Shown: positions 1-7,860, counted from the first letter of the stretch. The stretch is DNA of 33,917 nt from Aquificaceae bacterium (GCA_003972955.1 QOAQ01000079.1:1-33917); one strand, 5' to 3'. The notes: generated from the sequence alone by a model not told the origin. A program made the numbers and translations.

Positions 1-148
1 TCTGGCTCGCCCGAAGGGAGCAACCCAAAGCATTCAATACGGCGTTATGGCTCTCGCCAAGGGAACAACCATTGGCTTCGAACCATGCCTTGTCTTGAAT
101 GCTTTGGATTGCTCTGTACCCATCAATACAATGTTGCTGGAGTACTAG
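1..148 (-). repeat. Palindromic dispersed repeat, family R1 (copy cut by window edge)
   Basis: The reverse complement of this stretch matches 27837-27973 almost base for base, at roughly 80% identity or better by eye. The match includes the shared start TAGTACTCCAGCAA, the block CAAAGCATTCAAGACAAGGC and the end ATGCTTTGGG. Each copy is itself a hairpin: a CCAAAGCAT… arm pairs with an …ATGCTTTGG arm. No coding capacity is seen. The left end runs out of the window, so the full length is unknown. It is probably a non-autonomous mobile element or extragenic palindrome. Confidence 0.85.
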
Positions 149-390
149 TTATTTAGTTTGGAGTCCTAAGCCACTATCTACCCTATAAAAGGGGTGAAAA
201 AATTGATCTAAGACAAAATATATGTCATTAATCTCACGTATGATTAAGCTCTCAGTTATATTTTATGTATAAAATACCATCTATCTATAGTTACTATAGA
301 TGCTTTTTATAAAATGCTATGTTTACGCCAAATTAAAGTAGATTATAAAAACATCATCGTTATTTAAATTTTTCTCATCTGTTTAGGAAT
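149..390. other. AT-rich intergenic stretch
   Basis: About 240 bases between repeat R1 and the inverted-repeat element at 391. No plausible reading frame, RNA gene or convincing promoter was recognised. The sequence is AT-rich, with scattered short inverted repeats such as ATCTATAG/CTATAGAT near 280-302. Whatever lies upstream of the window is unknown, so this may be the far upstream region of the PAS gene. Confidence 0.5.
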
Positions 391-556
391 GTGCATGAAA
401 TAACGTCGACATTCTAACTTGCCTTTTTATTCCAGCTTGGATAACTATGTACCTGTTGCGCTTCTAAGTTTCACTAAAGCTCAGCTAAGTTACAAGATCA
501 TCCAATCTGAGGTAAAGATTCTGCGTTATAAACGTTGCCAAACTTATTTCATGCAC
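391..556. repeat. MITE-like element R2 with 13-bp terminal inverted repeats
   Basis: GTGCATGAAATAA at 391-403 is repeated as its exact reverse complement TTATTTCATGCAC at 544-556, bounding 166 bp with no usable reading frame. This is the form of a miniature inverted-repeat element or the shrunken remnant of an insertion sequence. No target-site duplication is obvious. It ends 39 bases before the PAS gene start, so the promoter for that gene lies inside it, between it and the gene, or upstream of it. Confidence 0.7.
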
Positions 557-595
557 ACCCCTTAACAATCACAAATAAAAAAAAGGGAGATCACC

Positions 596-1054
596 ATGAA
601 ATTACACTATTATGATGGCAGTGAAAAAATAGTTAATATTGTTGATGAAGAAGTCCCATACCCCGATGGACGTCTTATAGTATCCCGAACTGATACAGCA
701 GGGATACTAACCCACTGTAACCAATCTTTTATTAGTATGTCAGGCTATACAGAAGAAGAGCTGATTGGGGAAAATCATTATATTTTACGTCACCCTGACA
801 TGCCAGCCGCTGCTTTCAAAGACTTATGGGATACGATCAAACAGGGTGAGAAATGGCATGGCTATGTGAAAAACCTACGCAAAGATGGCTTATATTACTG
901 GGTGAAAGCAACCGTTATTCCAAATATTCGTAATAATAAAATTATTGGTTATACCTCGGTACGTCGCAAGCCCTCTCGGAAAATGGTCAATAAATGTATT
1001 GCTCTCTATGCTGATATGTTAAAAGAAGAGGATGCATCATGCCCTACGTGCTAA
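596..1054 (+). CDS. Stand-alone Aer-like PAS domain sensor protein
   Basis: This 152-residue protein is essentially one PAS domain (about residues 22-125). It resembles the FAD-binding PAS domain of the aerotaxis receptor Aer: SGYTEEELIG near 49-58, RHPDMP at 65-70, and the W…VKN.RKDG…YWV block at 87-103. Aer family members use bound FAD to sense redox state or oxygen. Unlike Aer, this protein has no HAMP domain, membrane segment or methyl-accepting domain, so it must signal through a partner. The start has a good ribosome site (AGGGAGA just upstream). Its last 16 bases overlap the next gene, a PhnD-like binding protein, which implies translational coupling. FAD binding is inferred from similarity only. 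The C-terminus ends in two nearby cysteines (residues 149 and 152), which may be incidental. Confidence 0.8.
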   Translation: MKLHYYDGSEKIVNIVDEEVPYPDGRLIVSRTDTAGILTHCNQSFISMSGYTEEELIGENHYILRHPDMPAAAFKDLWDTIKQGEKWHGYVKNLRKDGLYYWVKATVIPNIRNNKIIGYTSVRRKPSRKMVNKCIALYADMLKEEDASCPTC

Positions 1055-1769
1055 CCGTCAGTCCAGACTTTACACCAAAACATATTGCAGGCTGGTATAT
1101 TTTCAATACTTGGTTGCAACTACAAGCTGATCTACCCATTCATTTAGAACTTTATAATAGCTTCGCAAAACAGCGTAATGCTATTGCAGAGGATAAAATT
1201 GATCTTATTTATGCAAATCCTTACGATGCTGCCATGTTAGTTCGTGATAAAGGTTTCACTGCTTTAGTGGCTCCTCTTAGCAAAGCAGATGAAGCAATTA
1301 TCGCCTGCAATAAAAATTATCCTATTAGCAATATTGAAGACCTACAAGAAAATTTGAACATTGTCAGCACAGATGACCCTGACGTGCATTTAATGGGTAT
1401 GATGATGTTAGAGCCAGCTGATCTTGATGCTAAAAATACAAATATTCAAGAAATGAGTAGCTATGTGCTCGTTGCCAAACAACTACTGCAAGATAAAGCT
1501 GATATAGGCTTCTTTTTGAAAGATGCTTATAACGATTTGTCAAACCTTATCAACACATACTTATTAGTAGTGAAATACAAATTATTCGTCATGTTTTATT
1601 AGCTAGTCCTAGATTGGCAGAACATCACGCTAAAATAAAAAATCTCTTGGTCGCAATGAGCGATGATCCTAAAGGTGCTAGTGTACTCTCTTCTATGGGA
1701 TTTTCTGGTTGGGAAGAACAAACTCAAGAAGATACCGAATTTATGATTGATCTTATGGATGCCTTATAA
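1039..1769 (+). pseudogene. PhnD-like phosphate/phosphonate-type binding protein, frameshifted
   Basis: The first frame (1039-1602) encodes 187 residues typical of PhnD-type ABC substrate-binding proteins, including DLIYANPYDAAMLVRDKG near 55-72 and FFLKDAYNDLSNL near 158-170, and then stops early. The family's C-terminal part continues in the -1 frame from about 1560 to a stop at 1767-1769 (EIQIIRHVLLASPRL, then MGFSGWEE). The intact product would be about 242 residues. A single lost base near 1550-1571 explains the break. There is no long homopolymer or classic slippery heptamer there. No signal peptide is present, unlike transport-type PhnD, so the ancestral protein was probably a cytosolic ligand-binding partner of the overlapping PAS protein. 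A sequencing or assembly error is the main alternative to true gene decay. Confidence 0.75.
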
Positions 1770-1801
1770 ATAAGGAATGACGTGTGAACCAACCGATAAA
1801 T

Positions 1802-2479
1802 TCATTCATCAGAAAATCCTTTATCTACACACTCACCCATTAAACCCGCATAGGTTTTATCATCAATTTTCCCATGCGTGAGTTGGTAGCGTAGGTATAT
1901 TTGATAGCTGTTCATGGCGTTACCTTCACAGTAGCGATATAAGTTATCAAAATCTTCTGCTAAATAGCTTTCCCAAATGCTACGGCTGTCTTTATTTTCT
2001 TCTGAAGGTAAACCTAATAAGGTGGCTATCTCATCTATCGAGGTTTTAGCGGTGCTTGAGACTAGGGCTTCATTTAGATTAAAGTGATTAGCTTTTTCTG
2101 CATAATGTGGTGCTATTTGTACGGCTTGTTTGATGCAACGATAGTTTATTACTTCGGAACTAAAGTTATCGCCATCCCATGTGACTAAGGTTGGTTGATA
2201 TTGTTGGATTATATCGAAGAAGGTATTGAGGTTATTGGCTTCGCTATCATCATTTAAGATGGTGGTTTGTATTTTTCCACTTTCATCACTTAGCACGATG
2301 GCTATTGCGACTATTTGCTGTAGGTAACTTGGCAGACATTCATCACCTGTTTTTTGTGCTTGTAGATGAAAGAGGGCTTTAGCTGCACCTTTATTATCTA
2401 GGTTTTGTAGATCGTGTAATTTTGCTCCTGTCTCAAAGTCTGGAATGGTGATAATGGAGTAGGCTAATGTATTATTCAT
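1802..2479 (-). CDS. PolB-type predicted 3'-5' exonuclease homologue, catalytic residues apparently lost
   Basis: The 225-residue protein matches, over its whole length, the predicted 3'-5' exonucleases related to the PolB exonuclease domain (DNA_pol_B_exo2 type). Familiar landmarks are TIPDFETG near the N-terminus, LPSYLQQIVAIAIVL at 49-63, LVTWDGDNF at 98-106, IDEIATLLGLP at 148-158 and YRYCEGNAMNSYQIYLR at 181-197. In active members motif I reads FDIET, the second motif N-G-x-x-F-D, a later motif H-x-D-L, and the last motif Y-C-E-x-D. Here these positions read YSIIT, DGDNFS, HFNL and YCEGN. All the expected metal-binding acids therefore appear replaced, while the fold-defining hydrophobic pattern survives. 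It is most likely catalytically inactive, perhaps with a binding or structural role, or in slow decay. It converges on the PhnD-like gene with a 32-base gap. Confidence 0.75.
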   Translation of the reverse strand: MNNTLAYSIITIPDFETGAKLHDLQNLDNKGAAKALFHLQAQKTGDECLPSYLQQIVAIAIVLSDESGKIQTTILNDDSEANNLNTFFDIIQQYQPTLVTWDGDNFSSEVINYRCIKQAVQIAPHYAEKANHFNLNEALVSSTAKTSIDEIATLLGLPSEENKDSRSIWESYLAEDFDNLYRYCEGNAMNSYQIYLRYQLTHGKIDDKTYAGLMGECVDKGFSDE

Positions 2480-2546
2480 AAAGTTCTTAGTTTTGTAGCC
2501 TGTGCTGAGGAACGAAACACAGGAGGATTATTTTTTCCTTATTAAT

Positions 2547-2892
2547 TGATGTTACGCAGTGGGGATTTTTCACTTTCACTGCAAGGTTTTCGTAGCCGAC
2601 TAAACTTTTATTCATTTGCAAAGAGTCTTAACGGCTACGAGTTCATTTCTTTTGCGTCGCCAGTCGATCCGAACCAAAGAAAAGGCGACCAGCTACCCGC
2701 TTTCTCCTGCGCTTCACAAGTAAAAATGGGCAGGGCAAAAACTCGCTACGCTCAAACAGCTTGCCCTGCTGATCTATTTTTACTTGCAAATGCTCGACGC
2801 AGTTAGAATGGGAAATACTGCTTCGCACTCGCTATCGCATCGTGCTATTTGTGCTTAAACGCACAAATAGAAATCTAAAGTGCGTAACATCA
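2547..2892. repeat. 346-bp element R3 with 12-bp terminal inverted repeats
   Basis: TGATGTTACGCA at 2547-2558 is matched exactly by TGCGTAACATCA at 2881-2892. Inside is a second inverted repeat, with CAAGTAAAAAT… at 2717-2738 pairing with …ATTTTTACTTG at 2761-2786. Short open frames exist on both strands but look like repeat-derived nonsense. The element fills nearly all of the space between the exonuclease-like gene (start 2479) and the end of cysM (2897), so it ends four bases past the cysM stop codon and may serve as its transcript end. It is probably a non-autonomous transposable element. Confidence 0.7.
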
Positions 2893-2896
2893 GCTA

Positions 2897-3799
2897 TTAA
2901 GCTGGAAATACGCCCGTTGAGATATAACGATCACCACGGTCTGGAATGATGGTTACTATGGTGGCGTTTTCTACAGTTTGTGATAATTTTAGCGCTGCGG
3001 CTACCGCTCCTCCTGCGGATACGCCACAAAATATACCTTCTTCTGTGGCTAAACGACGCATAGTATCTTCCGCTTCAGCTTGGGTCATATCAATTTTTTG
3101 ATCGACGATAGCATGTGCAAAAATAGAGGGCACGTAGTCGGGACTCCAACGGCGTATTCCTGGTATTTTTTCGTCATCGCCTAGCGGTTCTACGCCAATA
3201 ATTTGTACCGCTTTATTTTGCTGTTTGAGGAAGATACTGGTTCCTGTGATAGTTCCTGTTGTGCCCATTGCGCTGACAAAATGGGTGACTTCACCATTGG
3301 TATCGTGCCAAATTTCTGGACCCGTGGTATCTATATGGGCTTGGTAATTATCATTGTTTGAAAACTGATCCATAAAATAGCCTTTACCCTCATCATGCAT
3401 CTTTTGTGCTATATCGCGTGCGCCCTCCATACCCCCCTGCTCTTCTGAGACTAAAACTAACTCCGCACCATAAGCTTTCATCGAGGCACGACGCTCTGCG
3501 CTCATATTATCAGGCATAACTAGCACCATTTTATAGCCACGAATGGCAGCAGACATGGCAAGGGCAATGCCTGTATTTCCGCTAGTCGCTTCGATTAAGG
3601 TGTCACCTGCTTTAATCGTACCGCGCTCTTCTGCTAGACGAATCATGCTAAGTGCGGGACGGTCTTTTACAGAACCTGCGGGATTATTACCTTCTAATTT
3701 AACTAATAGTGTATTACTGGTTTCCCCACCTAAGCGTTGCAAACGCACTAAGGGAGTATTACCAATAAAGGATTCAATGGTTGGATAGTGCTGTGACAT
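2897..3799 (-). CDS. cysM: Cysteine synthase B (O-acetylserine sulfhydrylase B)
   Basis: CysM is a PLP enzyme that makes cysteine from O-acetylserine and sulfide. The B isozyme can also use thiosulfate to form S-sulfocysteine, which would suit a sulfur oxidiser. The 300-residue protein shows IGNTPLVRL at 12-20, the PLP lysine in GSVKDRP (Lys45), the substrate loop SGNTG at 73-77, a GTTGTITG phosphate loop near 179-186, and the CysM-type IPGIRRW segment. The length is normal for CysM. It is the last gene of the minus-strand operon. Its ATG overlaps the acpS stop codon by one base, with GAAGGTG within acpS as ribosome site. The CysM rather than CysK assignment rests on length and the IPGIRRW region. 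Confidence 0.92.
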   Translation of the reverse strand: MSQHYPTIESFIGNTPLVRLQRLGGETSNTLLVKLEGNNPAGSVKDRPALSMIRLAEERGTIKAGDTLIEATSGNTGIALAMSAAIRGYKMVLVMPDNMSAERRASMKAYGAELVLVSEEQGGMEGARDIAQKMHDEGKGYFMDQFSNNDNYQAHIDTTGPEIWHDTNGEVTHFVSAMGTTGTITGTSIFLKQQNKAVQIIGVEPLGDDEKIPGIRRWSPDYVPSIFAHAIVDQKIDMTQAEAEDTMRRLATEEGIFCGVSAGGAVAAALKLSQTVENATIVTIIPDRGDRYISTGVFPA

Positions 3800-4182
3800 T
3801 AGTTTTCACCTTCTAATACGACATAAGCTATGGCGTACTCTTTTTCATCGGATAAGGATAAGAAATAATTTTTCACCCCCATGCTCTCGGCAATTATTTT
3901 AGTTTGTCCGTGTAATTCTATCCGTGGTCGTCCAAAAGCATCATTACTGATTTCAATTTCACAAAAGCTGACACCTTTAGCAATACCTGTTCCAAGAGCT
4001 TTAGAAACCGCTTCTTTCGCTGCAAAACGCTTGGCAAGATAAGCACAAGGGTCGTAATGGCTGTCAAAAATCTCTAATTCATTCAGGTGCAAAACACGTT
4101 GAGAAAAGGTCTTAGGATGGCGCGCTAATACACGCTCGATGCGCGCCACATTCACTAAGTCAGTGCCTATTCCTTTTATCAT
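3799..4182 (-). CDS. acpS: Holo-[acyl-carrier-protein] synthase
   Basis: AcpS moves the 4'-phosphopantetheine arm from coenzyme A to a serine of acyl carrier protein, switching on fatty acid synthesis. The 127-residue protein has the two family signatures: GIGTDLV at 4-10 (metal-binding Asp8) and KRFAAKEAVSKALGTG at 51-66 (Glu57). The length is standard. Its ATG overlaps the pdxJ stop codon in an ATGA arrangement, so translation is coupled. The pdxJ–acpS pairing is common in gammaproteobacteria and supports the call. Confidence 0.95.
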   Translation of the reverse strand: MIKGIGTDLVNVARIERVLARHPKTFSQRVLHLNELEIFDSHYDPCAYLAKRFAAKEAVSKALGTGIAKGVSFCEIEISNDAFGRPRIELHGQTKIIAESMGVKNYFLSLSDEKEYAIAYVVLEGEN

Positions 4183-4904
4183 CCGCGTGCTTGTTCCAAA
4201 AGTGCCAACATTTCTTGAGTGGCTTGTTTTATACCGACAAAGACAGCACGAGCAACGATTGAGTGACCAATATTAAGTTCTTTGATTTGCGGAATAGCGG
4301 CAATTATTTGTGTGTTGTTATAATCTAAACCATGCCCTGCATTGACTTGAATACCTTGTTCATCAGCATATTCTGTTGCCGCAACAATACGCTCAAATTC
4401 ACGTTTTTGAGCATCACCTGTTGCGTTTGCATAGGTTCCTGTATGTAACTCGATAACAGGCGCACCAATATCTGGCACACGTTTTATATGTTCAATACTT
4501 GGCTCGATAAATAAAGAAATGCGAATACCTTCTTTATTCAGTGTTTGTGTTGATTTTTTTATACGATCAAATAAGCCGATAACATCCAAACCGCCTTCTG
4601 TGGTTAGCTCTTCACGTTTTTCTGGTACGACACAGGCATCACTAGGAGCAACATCACAGGCGATTGCGACCATCTCATCAGTTGCGGCTAGCTCTAGGTT
4701 TAAACGACGCTGACAGTGTTTTTTTATGGCATAGACATCAGCATCTTGGATATGACGACGGTCTTCACGCAAGTGGATCGTTATTGCATGTGCACCTGCA
4801 TCTTCGACGAGCTTCATCGCTTCTAATAAATCAGGATACATTGTTCCACGTGCTTGTCTGATGGTGGCAATGTGATCGATATTAACGCCTAGTTCTAAAC
4901 TCAT
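4179..4904 (-). CDS. pdxJ: Pyridoxine 5'-phosphate synthase
   Basis: PdxJ condenses 1-deoxyxylulose 5-phosphate with 3-amino-2-oxopropyl phosphate to form pyridoxine phosphate in the DXP-dependent vitamin B6 pathway. The 241-residue TIM-barrel protein shows the N-terminal LGVNIDHIATIRQARGT, HLREDRRHI near 45-53, and the C-terminal VNAGHGLDYNNT and NIGHSIVARA motifs. The start is supported by AAGGA nine bases upstream. It lies between recO and acpS in the usual gammaproteobacterial order. The PLP enzyme CysM two genes on uses the product of this pathway. Confidence 0.96.
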   Translation of the reverse strand: MSLELGVNIDHIATIRQARGTMYPDLLEAMKLVEDAGAHAITIHLREDRRHIQDADVYAIKKHCQRRLNLELAATDEMVAIACDVAPSDACVVPEKREELTTEGGLDVIGLFDRIKKSTQTLNKEGIRISLFIEPSIEHIKRVPDIGAPVIELHTGTYANATGDAQKREFERIVAATEYADEQGIQVNAGHGLDYNNTQIIAAIPQIKELNIGHSIVARAVFVGIKQATQEMLALLEQARG

Positions 4905-4963
4905 GGGGTTTCCTTAATTTCTCAAGAATTCTAATAAGGATAACTATAACATTTATACAATGA

Positions 4964-5656
4964 TTATAGTTTCAAAAACTTGCGTGAGTTAAGTGGTTTT
5001 CCGACTAATAATAGTATTATTTTATCAAGAAATGTGCGTAACTCTTGCCAATTTTCCACGTGCATTGTGTTTAAGTCACGTAGTGCTACGAGTAAGTTTC
5101 CTGAGAGGATAAATCCATCGGCTTGCTGTATTTCAGGATCATTTTTTATAATGCCATGCTGTGGGATATAACGATAACGTTGCTGTGGGATAATACCGTC
5201 ACTATTGCTATCTTCTTCATAAAGGTTGATGCCGTAACCTAAGGTTTCCAATAAAAATAATTCAAAACGCATTAAGGCTTTCGGGTTTGTGTATGGGTCA
5301 ATCATACGGTGTAAGGTTTGCTTGTAGGCTTGAAATAGCTCGGGAGTTGCTTGGTGTTGCTGGGACAAACGATAGACTAGCTCGTTTAAGTAAAGTCCTG
5401 TGAAGAGTTCACTATTGGGAAGATTATGACGACCTCGTTCATCGGCTTGCGTTAGGGTAAACACATCGCCACGCCCTACCCACTGCAAATGTAAGTAACG
5501 AAATGGCTCTAACGTCCCCGCCATGACTTTGCCACGTTTTTTTGCAGGACGCGCTATGCAGGGAATACGTCCACTTTCTTCGGTGAAAACATCCAATAAA
5601 CGGCTATTTTCTCGAAAAGGACGGTTTCTTAGAATGTATCCAAAAGATTCAGGCAT
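4964..5656 (-). CDS. recO: DNA repair protein RecO
   Basis: RecO works with RecR (and RecF) to load RecA onto SSB-coated single-stranded DNA and anneals complementary strands. The 230-residue protein has the N-terminal OB-fold region (FGYILRNRPFRENSRLLDVFTEESGRI) and the helical C-terminal region with FELFLLETLGYGINL near 151-165. The cysteines that form a zinc site in some RecO proteins are not evident, as in several gammaproteobacterial RecO. It starts 11 bases after the era stop codon without a strong ribosome site, suggesting coupled translation. Its place after era is classic. Confidence 0.93.
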   Translation of the reverse strand: MPESFGYILRNRPFRENSRLLDVFTEESGRIPCIARPAKKRGKVMAGTLEPFRYLHLQWVGRGDVFTLTQADERGRHNLPNSELFTGLYLNELVYRLSQQHQATPELFQAYKQTLHRMIDPYTNPKALMRFELFLLETLGYGINLYEEDSNSDGIIPQQRYRYIPQHGIIKNDPEIQQADGFILSGNLLVALRDLNTMHVENWQELRTFLDKIILLLVGKPLNSRKFLKL

Positions 5657-5667
5657 GAGGTGAGCGA

Positions 5668-6600
5668 TTAACGGGTGATGATACCTAAGTCACTCAAGTT
5701 TTTAGGGTTGTTCTGCCAGTTTTCTTCTACACGAACGAAGGTTTTTAGCACCACTTTAGTTTCTAGCAGTTCTTCTAAAATTTTACGTGCAGCAATACCA
5801 ACACGTTTGAGTGTCTCCCCTTTTTTACCAATCACAATACCTTTTTGACGTGCTTTACCTACCCAGATGGTAGCATCAATATCGGTACGGTATGGCATTT
5901 CTGTAAATTTTTCGATATTAACAGCAACAGAGTAAGGTATTTCTTGATGGAGCTGATTCATTAATTGCTCGCGTATCACCTCGGAGCAAATAGAACGTAA
6001 GCTTTGGTCGGTAATGCTGTCTTCATCAAATGCATATTCAGAAAAGGGTAATAAGGACTTGATTTTTTGTAGCAACTCTTCGGTATTAATACCTTTGGTC
6101 GCAGAAATAGGCATTATTTCTACAAAATCACGCTTTGATCTTACCGAGTCAATATAAGAGAACAAACGATTTTTTTCGCTAATACGATCTACTTTATTGA
6201 TAAGTAAAAAAACAGGGCATTGCATCTTTTCCAAACGTTGCAAGACTAAATCGTCTTCGGCAGTCCATTTTACAGCTTCCACCAGCATGACGACTGCATC
6301 CACTGAGTCTAAAGCTGCTACAGCGGCAATATTCAGTGTTTTATTCATTAATGTTTTAGAGTCGTGATGAATACCAGGGGTATCGGTAAAAATCACTTGG
6401 AAATTATCTTTTGTCACAATACCACGAACATTGGTTCTTGTGGTCTGAGGCTTATTAACAATCGCCGAAATTCGATAGCCTACTAAGTGATTTAATAAGG
6501 TTGATTTTCCAACATTTGGACGACCTACAATAGCAACATAACCACAACGCGTGGTTGGCAAAGCTGTATTATCATCTTCTGTCATTTTATTGTTGTCCAT
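5668..6600 (-). CDS. era: GTPase Era
   Basis: Era is an essential GTPase that binds the 3' end of 16S rRNA and helps assemble the 30S subunit. In the 310 residues the GTPase motifs are clear: GRPNVGKS at 26-33, DTPG at 72-75 and NKVD at 134-137. The C-terminal KH RNA-binding domain is marked by GIVIGKKGETLKRVG near 254-268. There is a short N-terminal extension before the G domain (about 17 residues), and translation could also begin at Met6. It lies between rnc and recO. Conservation is full and nothing is odd. Confidence 0.96.
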   Translation of the reverse strand: MDNNKMTEDDNTALPTTRCGYVAIVGRPNVGKSTLLNHLVGYRISAIVNKPQTTRTNVRGIVTKDNFQVIFTDTPGIHHDSKTLMNKTLNIAAVAALDSVDAVVMLVEAVKWTAEDDLVLQRLEKMQCPVFLLINKVDRISEKNRLFSYIDSVRSKRDFVEIMPISATKGINTEELLQKIKSLLPFSEYAFDEDSITDQSLRSICSEVIREQLMNQLHQEIPYSVAVNIEKFTEMPYRTDIDATIWVGKARQKGIVIGKKGETLKRVGIAARKILEELLETKVVLKTFVRVEENWQNNPKNLSDLGIITR

Positions 6601-6657
6601 TTGCTGTTAGTAATATCCGTATTTGAAAAATTAAAACAATATTAATATTGATGGGTG

Positions 6658-7332
6658 CTATTTAATACTCTGCATTACTTGCTCGAAGGCATACAATGCT
6701 GCTTTTTGCTCTGCTTTACGACGGCTGGTTGAGATACCTTGTGTGCGTATATTAAGCCCTTTGATATAACACTCCGCGGTGAATAGTTGTCTGTGGGCAT
6801 CCCCCGCTGTTGATAACAATTCATATTTTGGGATGGGGTAAGTACGAGATTGTAAGAATTCTTGCAAACGACTTTTTGGGTCTTTTAGCTCATCTTCAGA
6901 AGGCAAGTCTTGTAAACGCGTTTCAAATAACATGAGGGTAAATTGTCGCGCTGCATCCATACCTAATTCTAAATATACACTTGCAATGACTGCTTCTAAA
7001 GTATCAGAAAGAATGGATTTACGACGAAAACCGCCACTTTTAAGCTCTCCCGCACCAAGGTGCAAATAATCACCAAGAGAAATTTCTATCGCAATTTCTG
7101 CCAGCGTCCCTTCGTTGACTAAAGATGCACGTAAACGACTTAGGTAGCCCTCTGTTGCTCTTGGCATTTGCTTGTATAGTGCATCGGTAATAACAAAACC
7201 TAGTACACTATCACCAAGAAACTCCATACGTTCATTGTGCTTGCCACTGGCACTACGATGAGTTAATGCTTGCTTAAAGCAATCACTTTGTTGCAGAACA
7301 TCTGGTAATAGTTTTTCAAGTTTTTGTAACAC
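6658..7332 (-). CDS. rnc: Ribonuclease III
   Basis: RNase III cuts double-stranded RNA, including the rRNA precursor. The 224-residue protein has the signature ERMEFLGDSVLGF at 34-46, a second acidic site in DTLEAVIASVYLE, and a C-terminal double-stranded-RNA-binding domain (about 150-224, with KSRLQEFLQ and STSRRKAEQKAA). The start is GTG at 7332, supported by AGGAAGG eight bases upstream. The leader can fold so that this ribosome site falls in a hairpin loop. Autoregulation of rnc through its leader is known in Escherichia coli and is a reasonable guess here. Confidence 0.96.
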   Translation of the reverse strand: MLQKLEKLLPDVLQQSDCFKQALTHRSASGKHNERMEFLGDSVLGFVITDALYKQMPRATEGYLSRLRASLVNEGTLAEIAIEISLGDYLHLGAGELKSGGFRRKSILSDTLEAVIASVYLELGMDAARQFTLMLFETRLQDLPSEDELKDPKSRLQEFLQSRTYPIPKYELLSTAGDAHRQLFTAECYIKGLNIRTQGISTSRRKAEQKAALYAFEQVMQSIK

Positions 7333-7337
7333 GTTAT

Positions 7338-7421
7338 AAGACCTTCCTAGTCTTGAGAACTGAGAGCCAAAGTTATTTTATGCTCGTTCCTACTGAATTC
7401 ATATTGAAGGCATGGATTCAG
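7338..7421 (-). promoter_or_regulatory. Structured leader of rnc: two small hairpins, one holding the ribosome site
   Basis: Read on the minus strand, CTGAAT/ATTCAG (7416-7421 with 7393-7398) form one stem. AAGAC/GTCTT (7350-7354 with 7338-7342) form a second stem whose seven-base loop TAGGAAG carries most of the ribosome site for the GTG start. Both stems are short, five and six pairs, so stability is uncertain. Control of rnc translation by this structure is inferred from position alone. Confidence 0.35.
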
Positions 7422-7434
7422 ATCCTAATTAAAA

Positions 7435-7860
7435 TCAAGTGTTTTTCTCACCTAAAATAACAGCATACTTGAAATCGAGCAAATACGATATATTACCAAG
7501 CCATGGTATCTTAACTTCGTAATTAACACGTAAGCGTTTTCTATTATTACCTTTTTTCATTAAAGACAATTTAAACGGTTTTTTCTTTGCTGATATTTTT
7601 TCTAAAGCATACAGACCATTTATATTCATATACTTATTAATTTGTCCATAAACATATTTTGAGCTTTTGGTTTTAATACCTGGTTCTGCGGCAATACTGT
7701 TCATCATTGAACGCACTGAATTAAATTCTATATATGATGGTCCAATTTTCAAAGCTGCACTCAAAATAAGCATACCTACAGCGGCGACTATCAGCCATGA
7801 GATAAAGGTTAATCCTTGTTGATTTTTTCTATTTTTTTTCATGTTTAGCGATGCTTTCAT
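7435..7860 (-). CDS. DUF4845 single-membrane-segment protein
   Basis: This 141-residue protein has a basic N-terminus, one hydrophobic segment (LTFISWLIVAAVGMLILSAAL, about residues 18-38) and an extra-cytoplasmic remainder. It fits the DUF4845 family, typically encoded between lepB and rnc in gammaproteobacteria. The GLTF start of the membrane segment recalls type IV pilin-like N-termini, and a role in an envelope process linked to signal peptidase is possible, but the function is unknown. Two starts are possible: Met1 at 7860 and Met7 (MKKNRKNQQG) at 7842. Neither has a clear ribosome site, and homologues more often begin near the second. Confidence 0.8.
   Translation of the reverse strand: MKASLNMKKNRKNQQGLTFISWLIVAAVGMLILSAALKIGPSYIEFNSVRSMMNSIAAEPGIKTKSSKYVYGQINKYMNINGLYALEKISAKKKPFKLSLMKKGNNRKRLRVNYEVKIPWLGNISYLLDFKYAVILGEKNT

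Noticed and set aside
1550-1605. Programmed -1 ribosomal frameshift in the PhnD-like gene
   Set aside because: No slippery heptamer, homopolymer or downstream stem was seen. A base loss or sequence error is simpler.
2546-2828. Open frames of 86 and 61 codons on both strands inside element R3
   Set aside because: They lie wholly in an inverted-repeat element, have no ribosome site and read as low-quality repeat translations; a single non-coding element explains the stretch.
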